Source: Candidatus Dormiibacterota bacterium (GTDB lineage Bacteria > Chloroflexota > Dormibacteria > Aeolococcales > Aeolococcaceae). From it: 18,456 nucleotides of DNA. Location of the stretch: assembly GCA_003153215.1 (NCBI GenBank), contig PLXL01000047.1, positions 1-18,456 of the forward strand, written 5' to 3'. Both the position numbers and the translations under genes were made by a program. The notes beneath the pieces were generated by a model, which saw nothing but the letters and a program-made list of their open reading frames with translations, searched no databases and was not told the origin of the DNA. Within the stretch, counting starts at the first letter, position 1. The number at the start of each line of letters is the position of its first letter. This document shows positions 7,787 through 15,276 of the stretch, one piece after another.

Positions 7787-8425
7787 ATGGAACGGCACGG
7801 GCGGAGGGCCCGGCGCACCCGCTTCATCCGGGTGGCCCTGGTCCTCGCGGCCACGGTTGCGGGCACCGGCCTGGTGGGCTTCGGTGGCCTGGCAGCCTGG
7901 CAGGGCTACACGGAGAACGCCGGCAACAGCGTCGCCGCCGGGACCGTGACCCACAGCAACGCCGTGGGGTCGGCGACCTGCACCTCGGTGAACACGGTGG
8001 CCCAGCTCAACCAGACGGGCAACGTCTGTGCGGCGATCATCAACGTCACCGGCGTCGACCCCGCCTCCCCGGCCACCCTGGCGACCGGCGGGGTGAAGAT
8101 CACCAGCACGGGGACCCTGAAGAGCACCTTCACGATGCAGATGCCCGCCGTCCCGAGCGGCAACCTCTGCGCCGACCTCACGCTCGGCGTCGTCGACTCC
8201 AGCAGCGTCACCTACTACCCGACCACCGTGCTGACCAGCCAGATGGGCTCCGCCAACCTGAATGACAGCGCCGGGGCCAGTCCCTGGCCGGGCACCGCCC
8301 CGGGACCGGCGGGCAGCGACACCTACACCTTCACGATCACCAAGGGGACCAACTTCAACGCCGACGCCTCCGACGCCGGCCAGAGCTGCGGCTTCGCGAT
8401 CCTCTTCACCCAGGTGGCCGACTAG
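7787..8425 (+). CDS. TasA/camelysin-like secreted protein with SipW-type signal
   Basis: The 212-residue protein starts with a basic stretch (ERHGRRARRTR), a hydrophobic segment at about 14-38, then YTENAGNSVAAGTVTHSN (41-58). This matches the signal and early mature region of SipW-dependent TasA/CalY (camelysin) family proteins, whose members form extracellular fibres or associate with the cell surface. The mature part is rich in Thr, Ser, Asn and Gly, as expected for a beta-sandwich. It has four cysteines, in SATC, GNVC, GNLC and QSCGF, that could form two disulfides. The ATG at 7787 is preceded by AGGAAAGG (7772-7779). No SipW-type peptidase or other matrix gene is in the window. The family call is from the signal region and overall composition, so a matrix role is inference. 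Its stop is one base from the stop of the convergent EamA gene. Confidence 0.7.
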   Translation: MERHGRRARRTRFIRVALVLAATVAGTGLVGFGGLAAWQGYTENAGNSVAAGTVTHSNAVGSATCTSVNTVAQLNQTGNVCAAIINVTGVDPASPATLATGGVKITSTGTLKSTFTMQMPAVPSGNLCADLTLGVVDSSSVTYYPTTVLTSQMGSANLNDSAGASPWPGTAPGPAGSDTYTFTITKGTNFNADASDAGQSCGFAILFTQVAD

Positions 8426-8426
8426 A

Positions 8427-9320
8427 TCAGCCGGTCGGCGCCGCCTCCGGGGTACGGAGGACGACGGCGACGACGACCAGGCCGATGCCCAGGATCTCGA
8501 GAGGCTGCGGGACCTGCCGGAGCAGCACCAGGCCCATGACCGTGGCCGTCGCCGGCAGCAGGCTGAGCAGGAGCGCGAAGCTGCCACGGGAGAGACGCCG
8601 GAGCAGCACCTGGTCGAGGGCGTAGGGGAGGGCGCTGGAGAGCAGCCCGGCACCCACGGCGAGAAGCATCACCGCACCGTGGCCTGCGCTCTCCAGCGCC
8701 GGCGCGGCTGCCAGCGGCGCGATCGCCACGACCCCGACGGCCATCGCGGCCGCCAGGCCCGTGGTGCCCAGGCCACGGCGTGCCACCTGGTGAGCCAGGA
8801 TGATGTAGAGCGCCCAGAGCAGGCCGGCGGCGATCGCGTAGATCACCCCCACCGGGCTGCCAGAGACAGAGATCCGGCTGAGCGTGGCCACCCCCACCAC
8901 GGCCACCACCAGCGCGGCCAGGTTGCGGGGGCCACGGGCCGCGATCGCGGCCACCAGGATCGGGCCGATGAACTCGATGGCGACCGCCGTGCCGAGTGGG
9001 AGCCGCTGGATGGCCAGGTAGAAGGTGAGGTTCATGGCGGCGAGGACGATCCCGAAGGCGGCGAGCAGGAGGAGCGGCACGGCCGTCTGGCCGCGCAGGC
9101 CACGCCAGGGGCGGCGCCAGGCGCCGAGCACGACCGCTCCGGTGAGCACCCGCACCCAGGCGACCCCCGCCGCCGGCATCGCCGCGAAGGCGCGCACCGC
9201 GAGGGAGGCCCCGGCGTACTGGGAGACGGCGTTGACGAGGAAGAGCGCGACGAGGTGCGGGGCGGTGCCGCCGCGGACCGTCGGGGAGCCGGGGTCGGGG
9301 TCGGAGTGGCTGTGGTTCAC
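8427..9320 (-). CDS. EamA/DMT-superfamily exporter, RhtA-like
   Basis: The 297-residue protein has about ten transmembrane helices arranged as two EamA repeats. The closest recognisable type is RhtA, the threonine/homoserine exporter. The segment FYLAIQRLPLGTAVAIEFIG (about 104-123) with the following PILVA is characteristic of that subgroup, and the second repeat contains the related SALPYALDQVLLRRLS. It probably exports amino acids or similar small metabolites across the cytoplasmic membrane; the substrate is inferred. A His/Asp/Ser-rich N-terminal tail of about 20 residues precedes the first helix. The GTG start at 9320 has no clear ribosome binding site. The gene lies 81 bp downstream of the OsmC-type gene on the same strand, with a strong hairpin between them. 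Confidence 0.82.
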   Translation of the reverse strand: MNHSHSDPDPGSPTVRGGTAPHLVALFLVNAVSQYAGASLAVRAFAAMPAAGVAWVRVLTGAVVLGAWRRPWRGLRGQTAVPLLLLAAFGIVLAAMNLTFYLAIQRLPLGTAVAIEFIGPILVAAIAARGPRNLAALVVAVVGVATLSRISVSGSPVGVIYAIAAGLLWALYIILAHQVARRGLGTTGLAAAMAVGVVAIAPLAAAPALESAGHGAVMLLAVGAGLLSSALPYALDQVLLRRLSRGSFALLLSLLPATATVMGLVLLRQVPQPLEILGIGLVVVAVVLRTPEAAPTG

Positions 9321-9333
9321 TGGGGCCGGACCA

Positions 9334-9372
9334 GGGGAGGCCTCCCCCCGGGCAGGGCGAGTGCCCTCCCGG
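9334..9372 (-). terminator. Palindrome and bulged hairpin between the OsmC-type gene and the exporter
   Basis: GGGGAGGCCTCCCC (9334-9347) is a perfect 14-bp palindrome. Next to it, CCGGGCAGGGC (9348-9358), loop GAGT, GCCCTCCCGG (9363-9372) forms a 10-bp stem with one bulged C. They lie about 30 bases after the OsmC stop on the minus strand. No T-run is present, so partial termination or mRNA-end protection is more likely than complete termination. Confidence 0.4.
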
Positions 9373-9401
9373 TGAGCAAGGTGCCGGGGCGGCCCGTGAG
9401 A

Positions 9402-9848
9402 CTACCCGGTTTCGAGTGAGGCCCGCAGCCGGATCTCGACCCCGGCGATCGCCTTGGACACCGGGCAGCCGACCCTGGCCGCCTCCGCTGCCGCCTGGAA
9501 CGCCGCGAGGTCGATGCCCGGGACGCGCGCCCGGACCTCCAGGTCGATGGCGGTGATGGCGGCGCCGTCGGCCCGGCCGGTCTCGAAGGCGACGCTGGCG
9601 GCAGCGACGATCCGCTCCGCCGGATGCCCGGACTTGGCCAGCTCGTTGGAGAAGGCCATGCAGAAGCAGCCGGCGTGGGCGGCGGCGATCAGTTCCTCCG
9701 GGCTGGTCGCCCCCTGCTCGCGCTGGGTCCGCCGGCTCCAGGAGATGGGCAGCTCGGGGAACGCTCCGCTGCCGGGGCGGACGGTCCCGCTGCCCGCGGT
9801 CAGGTCACCGGACCAGGTCGCCTCGGCGGTGCTGTGTGCAATCGGCAT
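9402..9848 (-). CDS. OsmC-family peroxidase
   Basis: This is a 148-residue OsmC/Ohr-superfamily thiol peroxidase that reduces organic hydroperoxides in the cytoplasm. The two catalytic cysteines are Cys61 in AAAHAGCFCMAFS and Cys128 in ARVGCPVSKAI. The upstream SPEELIAAAHAG (about 49-60) supplies the conserved acidic residue. The PELPISW stretch and overall spacing fit the OsmC rather than the Ohr subgroup. An extra cysteine, Cys63, sits next to the first catalytic one. The ATG start at 9848 has a strong AGGAGG at 9856-9861. The upstream region, shared with the divergent histidine kinase, contains a perfect 10-bp-arm inverted repeat that may be an operator. The EamA-type exporter follows downstream and may be co-expressed. 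Confidence 0.92.
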   Translation of the reverse strand: MPIAHSTAEATWSGDLTAGSGTVRPGSGAFPELPISWSRRTQREQGATSPEELIAAAHAGCFCMAFSNELAKSGHPAERIVAAASVAFETGRADGAAITAIDLEVRARVPGIDLAAFQAAAEAARVGCPVSKAIAGVEIRLRASLETG

Positions 9849-9877
9849 CGGCCAGCCTCCTGTGACGGTTGCGGTGG

Positions 9878-9902
9878 CGCGTCAGCGGGCTGCGCTGACG
9901 CG
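9878..9902. promoter_or_regulatory. Perfect 10-bp-arm inverted repeat between osmC-type and kinase genes
   Basis: CGCGTCAGCG (9878-9887), spacer GGCTG, then CGCTGACGCG (9893-9902). It begins 30 bases upstream of the osmC-type start and ends 81 bases before the kinase start. Symmetry, spacing and position fit a dimeric regulator's operator. In RNA from the minus strand it would instead form a stable hairpin just upstream of the ribosome binding site. No regulator gene is adjacent. Confidence 0.55.
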
Positions 9903-9982
9903 GAGCGGGTCGGCGCCAGGGCACTCGCGAGCATCCGGCGGCGGCCGTCCCACGAATCATAGCCGCCTCCGGCCAGGGCTCC

Positions 9983-10837
9983 ATGATGATAGTGTCAATG
10001 GGCGATGTTGCGACTGTGGACGCTCAACTTTCACGACGCATTCCGGCGCGGAGGCGACCCCTGGGGAGGGGGCCGGATCCCGCGGTGACGGCGCCCGCTC
10101 CCGGCTCGCCCGCGGGAGAGAACGGTGCGTCCGCGGACGTGCTCGCCCTGGCCATCGAGCGGACGAGGTCGGATCTGCTCGACATCGCTGTCCACGAGCT
10201 GCGCTCGCCGCTCACGGTGATCCAGGGTTACGCCTCGCTGCTCGACGGAGGCGACCTCGGCGAGCTCGGCGAGGCGGCGCTCAAGGCGGTGCGGGTGATC
10301 GCCGCCAAGGCTCACGAGGCCCAGGAGGTCGCCGCCTCCCTGCTCACCGTGGCCCGCCTGGAGAGCAACGAGCTGCGCATCCACCGCGACGAGATCGTGC
10401 TTGCCGCCCTCCTCGACGCCGTCCACGACCGGGTGGGACCGCGCCTCGACCTGGGCGGTGGGACCCTGACCCTCGACTGCCCCACCGGGGCGCAGGCCCT
10501 GGGGGACGCCGACCTGGTGGCGCGGATCATGGACAACCTTGTCAACAACGCGCTGACCTACTCCGACGCGCCCGCCACCGTGGCGCTGACCGTCCGCCCC
10601 GCCCCGGAGGCCGTCGAGATCCGGGTGGGCGATCGGGGGCCCGGCGTGCCGGAGGGAGAGCGGGAGCGGATCTTCCAGCGATTCGTCCGGGGAGCGGGGG
10701 CGACCCGGGCGGCCGGGACCGGGCTGGGCCTCTACGTGAGCCGGGAGTGTGCCCGGCGGATGGGCGGCGACCTGGTGCTGGAGGCGAGCGAGATCGGGGT
10801 GGGGAGCACCTTCCGGCTCACCCTGCCGGCGGGCTGA
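9983..10837 (+). CDS. Orphan cytoplasmic sensor histidine kinase
   Basis: The 284-residue protein has a complete transmitter module and almost nothing else. The H-box IAVHELRSPLTVI carries the phospho-accepting His71. The N-box DNLVNNALTYSD is at 184-195, the G1 box GDRGPGVP at 216-223, the F-box ERIFQRFVRG at about 228-237, and the G2 box GTGLGLY at 245-251. The first 55 residues are Pro/Ala/Arg-rich, with no transmembrane helix, PAS or GAF domain visible, so the signal must come from a partner or a ligand of the kinase core. No response regulator is adjacent. ATG codons at 9983, 9986 and 9998 and a GTG at 9992 are all possible starts, and the ribosome binding site is poor. It is divergent from the OsmC-type gene and convergent with the OppB gene, 7 bases apart. 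Confidence 0.88.
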   Translation: MMIVSMGDVATVDAQLSRRIPARRRPLGRGPDPAVTAPAPGSPAGENGASADVLALAIERTRSDLLDIAVHELRSPLTVIQGYASLLDGGDLGELGEAALKAVRVIAAKAHEAQEVAASLLTVARLESNELRIHRDEIVLAALLDAVHDRVGPRLDLGGGTLTLDCPTGAQALGDADLVARIMDNLVNNALTYSDAPATVALTVRPAPEAVEIRVGDRGPGVPEGERERIFQRFVRGAGATRAAGTGLGLYVSRECARRMGGDLVLEASEIGVGSTFRLTLPAG

Positions 10838-10844
10838 CGCGCGC

Positions 10845-11807
10845 CTACGACAGCCTGACCCTGGGGTCGAGGACGGCATAGATGGCGTCGACCACGATGT
10901 TGGCGACGACGATGAACGCGGCGGCGACCAGCACGATCCCCTGGATGACCGGCAGATCCTCGCGGCCGATCGCGCTCACCACGTTCTCCCCCAACCCCGG
11001 CAGGCCGAAGACCGTCTCCGTGATGATGGCGCCGCCGAGCACCGTGGCCAGGTCGATGCCGAACTGGGTCACGATCGGGGTGATCGCAGCCCGGAGCGCG
11101 TGGCGGTAGATGATCCGCCGCTCCGAGAGCCCCTTGGCCCGGGCGGTGCGGATGTAGTCCTCCCCCAGGACCTCGAGGAGCGAGCTGCGCGATAGCCGGG
11201 CGTAGGTGGCCGCGGTGATCAGGGCCAGGGTCAGCCACGGGAGGATCAGGTCGCGGACCCACTGCGCAGGATTGGTGAGGAACGGCGTGTAGTTGCCGGC
11301 GCCCGGGAAGATGGAGACGCCGTGGGTGGTGAGGAGATAGAAGAAGACATAGAGGAGCAGCAGGCCGAGAATGAACGTGGGCGTGGAGAGCCCGGTGAGG
11401 ACGAAGACGGTTGCGCTGCGGTCCCACACGCTGCGGGGACGGCGAGCGGCGAGGATGCCGACGCTCAGCCCGAGGATGAGCCAGATGATGCCGGCGCCCA
11501 CCGCCAGGGAGATGTCGACCTGAACCCACTGGCCGAGGAGCGTGGTCACCGGCTCGTGCAGCTTGTACGACTCCCCGAGGTTGCCGGTGATCAGCCGGCC
11601 CAGGTAGCTGAGGTACTGCTGCCAGAGCGGGTGGTCGAGGCCGAGCGACGCCCGGATGCTCGCCACCTCGGTCAGCGTTGCCGACTTGCCGGCAAGCAGC
11701 CGTGCCGGATCGGGGTTGGTCATGAAGAAGAGAATGAAGACGAGGCTGACGATCACCCAGAGGGTGACGATCCCCTGGACCACGCGTCGGATGACAAATC
11801 GGATCAT
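10845..11807 (-). CDS. Peptide ABC transporter permease, OppB/DppB type
   Basis: This is a 320-residue inner-membrane subunit of a peptide/nickel-type ABC importer. It opens with the family-typical MIRFVIRRVVQGIVTLWVI helix, followed by the periplasmic-side segment RASLGLDHPLWQQYLSYLGR (about 52-71) and LGESY. The cytoplasmic EAA loop is at about 216-245 (EDYIRTARAKGLSERRIIYRH) and docks with the ATPases. FGLPGLGENVVSAI (near 270) is another conserved OppB/DppB signature. About six helices fit the family. The start ATG overlaps the stop of the upstream OppC gene by one base (TGATG), so translation is coupled. It is the last gene of the importer operon and ends 7 bases from the convergent kinase gene, with no recognisable terminator in that gap. 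Confidence 0.93.
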   Translation of the reverse strand: MIRFVIRRVVQGIVTLWVIVSLVFILFFMTNPDPARLLAGKSATLTEVASIRASLGLDHPLWQQYLSYLGRLITGNLGESYKLHEPVTTLLGQWVQVDISLAVGAGIIWLILGLSVGILAARRPRSVWDRSATVFVLTGLSTPTFILGLLLLYVFFYLLTTHGVSIFPGAGNYTPFLTNPAQWVRDLILPWLTLALITAATYARLSRSSLLEVLGEDYIRTARAKGLSERRIIYRHALRAAITPIVTQFGIDLATVLGGAIITETVFGLPGLGENVVSAIGREDLPVIQGIVLVAAAFIVVANIVVDAIYAVLDPRVRLS

Positions 11808-12868
11808 CAGGCCTCCGTCCCGCCGCTCAGGGGCTCAGTGCCGGCGCCCGCCGACGCGCCCAGCCCGCCGGCCGCCGCCTTCTTGCGGCGCATGGCGAAG
11901 AGGCGCTCGGTCCGGGGGTCGAGGGCGTCGCGCACGGAGTCGCCGAGCAGATTGAAGCCGAGGGTGGTGATGAGCAGTGCGATGGACGGGAGGACCCAGA
12001 ACCACCAGGCCCCGAAACCCGCCGAACCCTGGTCGTCGGCGAGCATATTGCCCCAGGTCGGGGTCGGCGGCCCCACCCCGACGCCGAGGTAGTCGAGGGT
12101 GGCCTCGAAGACGATGGCCACCGGGACGAGGAGGGTGCCCAGGACGATCACCGGTGCGATGAGGTTGGGGAGGATGTCGACGAACATGATCCGGAAGCTG
12201 CCCGCGCCGATGGAGCGGGCCGCCTCGACATACTCCTTCTCCTTCTGGGAGAGGGTCTGGCCGCGCACGATCCTGCCGATGGCGGCCCAGGAGAAGAAGG
12301 CGATCACGCCGATGGTGAGCGGGAGGCTCCCCCCGAAGACGGCGGCGAGCACGATCGCCGCCAGCACATAGGGAAAGGAGAGAACGGCATCCATCAGCCG
12401 GGCCAGCAGGGCGTCGATCCAGCCGCCGTAGTAGCCGGAGACGAGCCCGAGGGCGGTGCCCCCGACGGTGGCGAGCAGGGTGGCCAGTATGCCGACCAGC
12501 AGCGAGATGCGGGCCCCGTAGGCGATGCGCACCAGGATGTCGCGCCCGACGTTGTCGGTGCCGAGCAGGAAGCCGGCCTGCCCCGGACCGTACGGCTGAC
12601 CGAAGGTGTCGGTCCCGTTGACAAGGTCGGGGTTGTAGGGGCTGTGCCCGGTGATGGACGAGAGCACGGGAGCGATGAGGGCAAGCACCACCATCAGGAG
12701 GATCATGCCGGCCGCCACCCAGGCCATCCGGTCCGAACGCAGCCGGGCGAGAGCCAGGCGCAGCGGGCTGCGCCCCTCGATGGCCCCGGCGGCGTCCAGC
12801 GCCTCGGCGGACTGCTCCTCCTCGGCGACGAGCGCAGCGGAGCTGACCTCGAAGGGGGAGAGGCTCAC
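11807..12868 (-). CDS. Peptide ABC transporter permease, OppC/DppC type
   Basis: This 353-residue partner permease of the OppB-type subunit has an acidic N-terminal tail (about 1-35) and a first helix near 49-70. The conserved GFLLGTDNVGRDILVRIAYG (99-118) and the EAA loop EYVEAARSIGAGSFRIMFVD (212-231) identify OppC/DppC. Near the end, LGVGVGPPTPTWGNML (261-276) and a DPRTE tail are also typical. The frame is open to 13084, but that extension is low-complexity and lies inside the upstream ATPase gene. GTG at 12868 forms a GTGA overlap with the ATPase stop and follows a GAGGGGGG purine run, so it is the chosen start. The 3' end overlaps OppB by one base. Confidence 0.92.
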   Translation of the reverse strand: MSLSPFEVSSAALVAEEEQSAEALDAAGAIEGRSPLRLALARLRSDRMAWVAAGMILLMVVLALIAPVLSSITGHSPYNPDLVNGTDTFGQPYGPGQAGFLLGTDNVGRDILVRIAYGARISLLVGILATLLATVGGTALGLVSGYYGGWIDALLARLMDAVLSFPYVLAAIVLAAVFGGSLPLTIGVIAFFSWAAIGRIVRGQTLSQKEKEYVEAARSIGAGSFRIMFVDILPNLIAPVIVLGTLLVPVAIVFEATLDYLGVGVGPPTPTWGNMLADDQGSAGFGAWWFWVLPSIALLITTLGFNLLGDSVRDALDPRTERLFAMRRKKAAAGGLGASAGAGTEPLSGGTEA

Positions 12869-14016
12869 GCCCTGCCCCCCTCTCCGATGTCCGGTGAGTC
12901 CGCGGCGAACGCCGTGGCCGCCGCGCTGATCGCCGGCGCCGCGCCCACCAGCTGCTCCCCTGGGGCCACTGGGAAATGGCAGGCGGTCACATGCCCGGCC
13001 GAATCGCCTGCCTGAATCCGGAGGGGAGGCTCCTCGACGGAGCAGAGGGGCTGCGCCTTGGGGCAGCGGGTGTGGAAGCGGCAACCGGAGGGCGGGTTGA
13101 TCGGTGACGGGACCTCACCGTAGAGGACGACCCGGTGCGACGAGCGCGCCTTCTCGGGATCAGCCACCATCGAGGCCGACAGCAATGCCGCGGTGTAGGG
13201 GTGGCGAGGAGAGCCGAAGAGCTCGGCGGTCTCGGCCATCTCCACGATCTTGCCCAGGTACATGACCGCCACCCGGTCGCTGACGTGCTCCACCACGGCG
13301 AGATCGTGAGCGATGAAGACGTAGGTGAGGTGGAATTCCCCCTGGAGGTCCTCGAGCAGGTTGATGATCTGGGCCTGGACGGAGACGTCCAGGGCGGAGA
13401 CCGGCTCGTCGCAGACGATCAGGCTCGGCCGCAGCGCCAGAGCGCGGGCCACCCCGATGCGCTGCCGCTGCCCTCCGGAGAACTCGGAGGGGAAGCGGTT
13501 GTAGTGCTCCGGATTGAGGCCCACCACCTCCATCAGCTCCTGGACCCGCCGCTTGCGTTCGCCGCCGTCGGCGACGCCGTGGATGGCCAGGGGATCGCCG
13601 ATGATCGAGCCGACCCGGCGCCGGGGATTGAGCGAGCCGAAGGGATCCTGGAAGATCATCTGCATGCGGCGCCGGTGCGTGCGCAGCTGTCTCGCCGAGA
13701 GCCGGCTGATGTCCACCCCGTCGAAGATCACCCGGCCCGAGGTCAGCGGGTGGAGCCGGGTGATGCAGCGCGCCAGGGTCGACTTGCCGCAGCCGGTTTC
13801 GCCCACCAGGCCGAGGGTCTCACCGCGGCGGACCTCCAGGCTCACTCCCTCGACGGCCTGTACGCTGCCGATCTGGCGTTTGAAGAAGATGCCGCGTTTG
13901 ATGGGGAAGTGCTTGACTACGTCCTCCACCTGGAGCAGCGGGCGGTCCTCCGCCGGTGCGGCCGCGAGGGATTGCTCAGCGCTGGCCGGGTTCACGGGTG
14001 CGGCGGCGTCAGCCAT
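12865..14016 (-). CDS. Peptide ABC transporter ATPase, OppF/DppF type
   Basis: This 383-residue ATPase of the oligopeptide importer couples ATP hydrolysis to uptake at the cytoplasmic face. Walker A is GETGCGKST (72-80), the Q-loop FQDPFGSLNPR is at 122-132, the signature FSGGQRQR at 179-186, Walker B LIVCDEP at 199-205 and the H-loop His at 237. The C-terminal oligopeptide-transporter domain carries CRFHTRCP and further cysteines (312, 318, 325, 346), the conserved cysteine set of OppD/OppF proteins. VKHFPIKRGIFFKRQIGSVQ (34-53) is typical of the F-type subunit. The ATG at 14016 follows GGGAGGGGG with an 8-base spacer. The longer frame to 14127 is rejected because it would overlap oppD deeply. 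It overlaps the OppD gene by 8 bases and the OppC gene by 4. Confidence 0.93.
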   Translation of the reverse strand: MADAAAPVNPASAEQSLAAAPAEDRPLLQVEDVVKHFPIKRGIFFKRQIGSVQAVEGVSLEVRRGETLGLVGETGCGKSTLARCITRLHPLTSGRVIFDGVDISRLSARQLRTHRRRMQMIFQDPFGSLNPRRRVGSIIGDPLAIHGVADGGERKRRVQELMEVVGLNPEHYNRFPSEFSGGQRQRIGVARALALRPSLIVCDEPVSALDVSVQAQIINLLEDLQGEFHLTYVFIAHDLAVVEHVSDRVAVMYLGKIVEMAETAELFGSPRHPYTAALLSASMVADPEKARSSHRVVLYGEVPSPINPPSGCRFHTRCPKAQPLCSVEEPPLRIQAGDSAGHVTACHFPVAPGEQLVGAAPAISAAATAFAADSPDIGEGGRA

Positions 14017-15100
14017 GCGCGACGCCCCCTCCCGCGCGAGCACCGGAGATGGCCGCGCGGAGCCGAGCGATTGCCGGACCCCGCCGGCCCTCGACGAAAC
14101 GCTGCCGTGCAGCGTCGGCCGCCGCATCGACGCCCACGGCGTCGGGCGGGAGCCAGCAGGCGGACAGGTGCCCCTCGCCGCCCCTCACCGGGACGAAGGG
14201 GGGCTGGTCGCGCACGCAGACATCCATGGCGAAGGGACAGCGCGGGTGGAAGGCGCAGCCGCTGGGGATGCGGATGAGGCTGGGCGGCTGGCCGACGATC
14301 GGCACCAGGCGGCCGCCGCTCCCGGCCGCCCCCGGGATGGAGGCGAGCAGCCCCCGCGTGTAGGGGTGGTGAGGGCTGCGGAAGATGGCCCGGTAGTCCG
14401 CACCCTCGGCGCCGCGACCTGCGTACATCACCAGCACCGAATCCGCCACCGTGGCCACCAGGCCGAGGTCGTGGGTGATCACGATCATGGCCATCCCGAG
14501 CTCCCGCTGCATGCCGCCCAGCAGCTCCATGAGCTGGGCCTGGACGGTGGCGTCCAGGGCTGTGGTGGGCTCGTCGGCGATCAGCAGCTTGGGCCGCAGC
14601 GCCAGGGCCATGGCGATCATGGCGCGCTGGCGCATGCCCCCGGAAAGCTCGTGGGGGAACGCATGCACCCGCCGCTCCGGCTGAGGGATGCTCACCATCC
14701 GGAGCAACTCCACCGCCTGCCGCATCGCCTCCTCGCGGCTGGTGCGGCGATGGGTCCGGATCGCCTCGCAGATCTGCCAGCCCACCCGGTAGTAGGGGTG
14801 AAGGCTGGAGAGCGGATCCTGGAAGATCATGGCGATCTCGGCTCCCCGGACCCTCCGGAGCTTGTCCTGGCGCAGCGCCAGCAGCTCAGTGCCCTCGAAG
14901 ACGGCCGAGCCGCTGATGTCCGCCCCGGGGTTGAGACCGAGCAGGCTGAGCGCGCTCACGCTCTTGCCGGACCCGGTCTCGCCGACGATCCCCAGGGTCT
15001 GGCCCGCCTCCACATCGAAGGAGAGACCTCGAACCGCCCTCACCACCCCGTCGGAGGTGGGGAAAGAGACGGTCAAGTCACGGACGCTCAGCAGGCTCAT
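14009..15100 (-). CDS. Peptide ABC transporter ATPase, OppD/DppD type
   Basis: This 363-residue D-type ATPase is the partner of the OppF-type subunit. Walker A is GETGSGKSV (40-48), the Q-loop FQDPLSSLHPYYR is at 93-105, the signature LSGGMRQR at 152-159, Walker B LLIADEP at 172-178 and the H-loop His at 210. The C-terminal domain has CAFHPRCPF and the four conserved cysteines (282, 288, 295, 315). A tail of about 45 residues beyond residue 318 is Ala/Arg-rich and not part of the usual domain. After the D-loop region the usual Gly-x-Ile-Val-Glu segment reads YAGRGAEGADY, a mild deviation. The ATG at 15100 is right for the conserved N-terminus, yet the bases just before it are pyrimidine-rich with no ribosome binding site. 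The lipoprotein gene lies 216 bp upstream across two hairpins. Confidence 0.93.
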   Translation of the reverse strand: MSLLSVRDLTVSFPTSDGVVRAVRGLSFDVEAGQTLGIVGETGSGKSVSALSLLGLNPGADISGSAVFEGTELLALRQDKLRRVRGAEIAMIFQDPLSSLHPYYRVGWQICEAIRTHRRTSREEAMRQAVELLRMVSIPQPERRVHAFPHELSGGMRQRAMIAMALALRPKLLIADEPTTALDATVQAQLMELLGGMQRELGMAMIVITHDLGLVATVADSVLVMYAGRGAEGADYRAIFRSPHHPYTRGLLASIPGAAGSGGRLVPIVGQPPSLIRIPSGCAFHPRCPFAMDVCVRDQPPFVPVRGGEGHLSACWLPPDAVGVDAAADAARQRFVEGRRGPAIARLRAAISGARAGGGVAHG

Positions 15101-15231
15101 GGGGGTAGGTGAGCGGTTGCCTCTGGGCCAGGGCTGGTAAAGGATTCCCGACGATACGCCGATCCGATCCGGTCACGTGGGCTGAGCCCGCCGGGAGTCG
15201 TCGCCTCGGGCGGGCGGGCCGGCGGGCCGGC
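15101..15231 (-). other. Part of the lipoprotein-oppD gap without a recognised gene
   Basis: This is GC-rich spacer between the hairpins and oppD. It contains a run of GGGC/GGCC repeats around 15208-15232 and TATCGT on the minus strand near 15150. TATCGT fits the TANNNT form of a -10 element and could give oppD its own start of transcription. I see no coding potential worth reporting. Confidence 0.3.
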
Positions 15232-15259
15232 CGCCTCCGCCGCAACCGCGGCGGAGGCG
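15232..15259 (-). terminator. Second intercistronic hairpin, 12-bp perfect stem
   Basis: CGCCTCCGCCGC (15232-15243), loop AACC, GCGGCGGAGGCG (15248-15259). All 12 pairs are perfect and most are GC. It is the second of two strong hairpins downstream of the binding-protein gene and upstream of oppD. With no T-run it is more likely an attenuator or a 3'-end stabiliser than a complete terminator. Confidence 0.6.
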
Positions 15260-15276
15260 CCGACCCGAGTCCCGTG

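Noticed and set aside
8262..9419. Plus-strand ORF of about 385 codons over the EamA-type gene
   Set aside because: It overlaps the end of the TasA-like gene and lies antisense to clear transmembrane repeats; there is no recognisable domain.
12869..13084. N-terminal extension of the OppC-type permease to 13084
   Set aside because: The extension is low-complexity Arg/Gly/Pro sequence inside the upstream ATPase gene, whereas GTG 12868 forms a GTGA overlap with that gene's stop.
13514..15112. Plus-strand ORF of about 532 codons over the two ATPase genes
   Set aside because: It spans the junction of two overlapping, motif-complete ATPases on the other strand; it is a compositional shadow.
15205..15235. 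GGGC/GGCC-rich run as a mobile-element end or REP-type repeat
   Set aside because: No second copy, no target-site duplication and no transposase in the window; it is probably local GC-rich spacer sequence.
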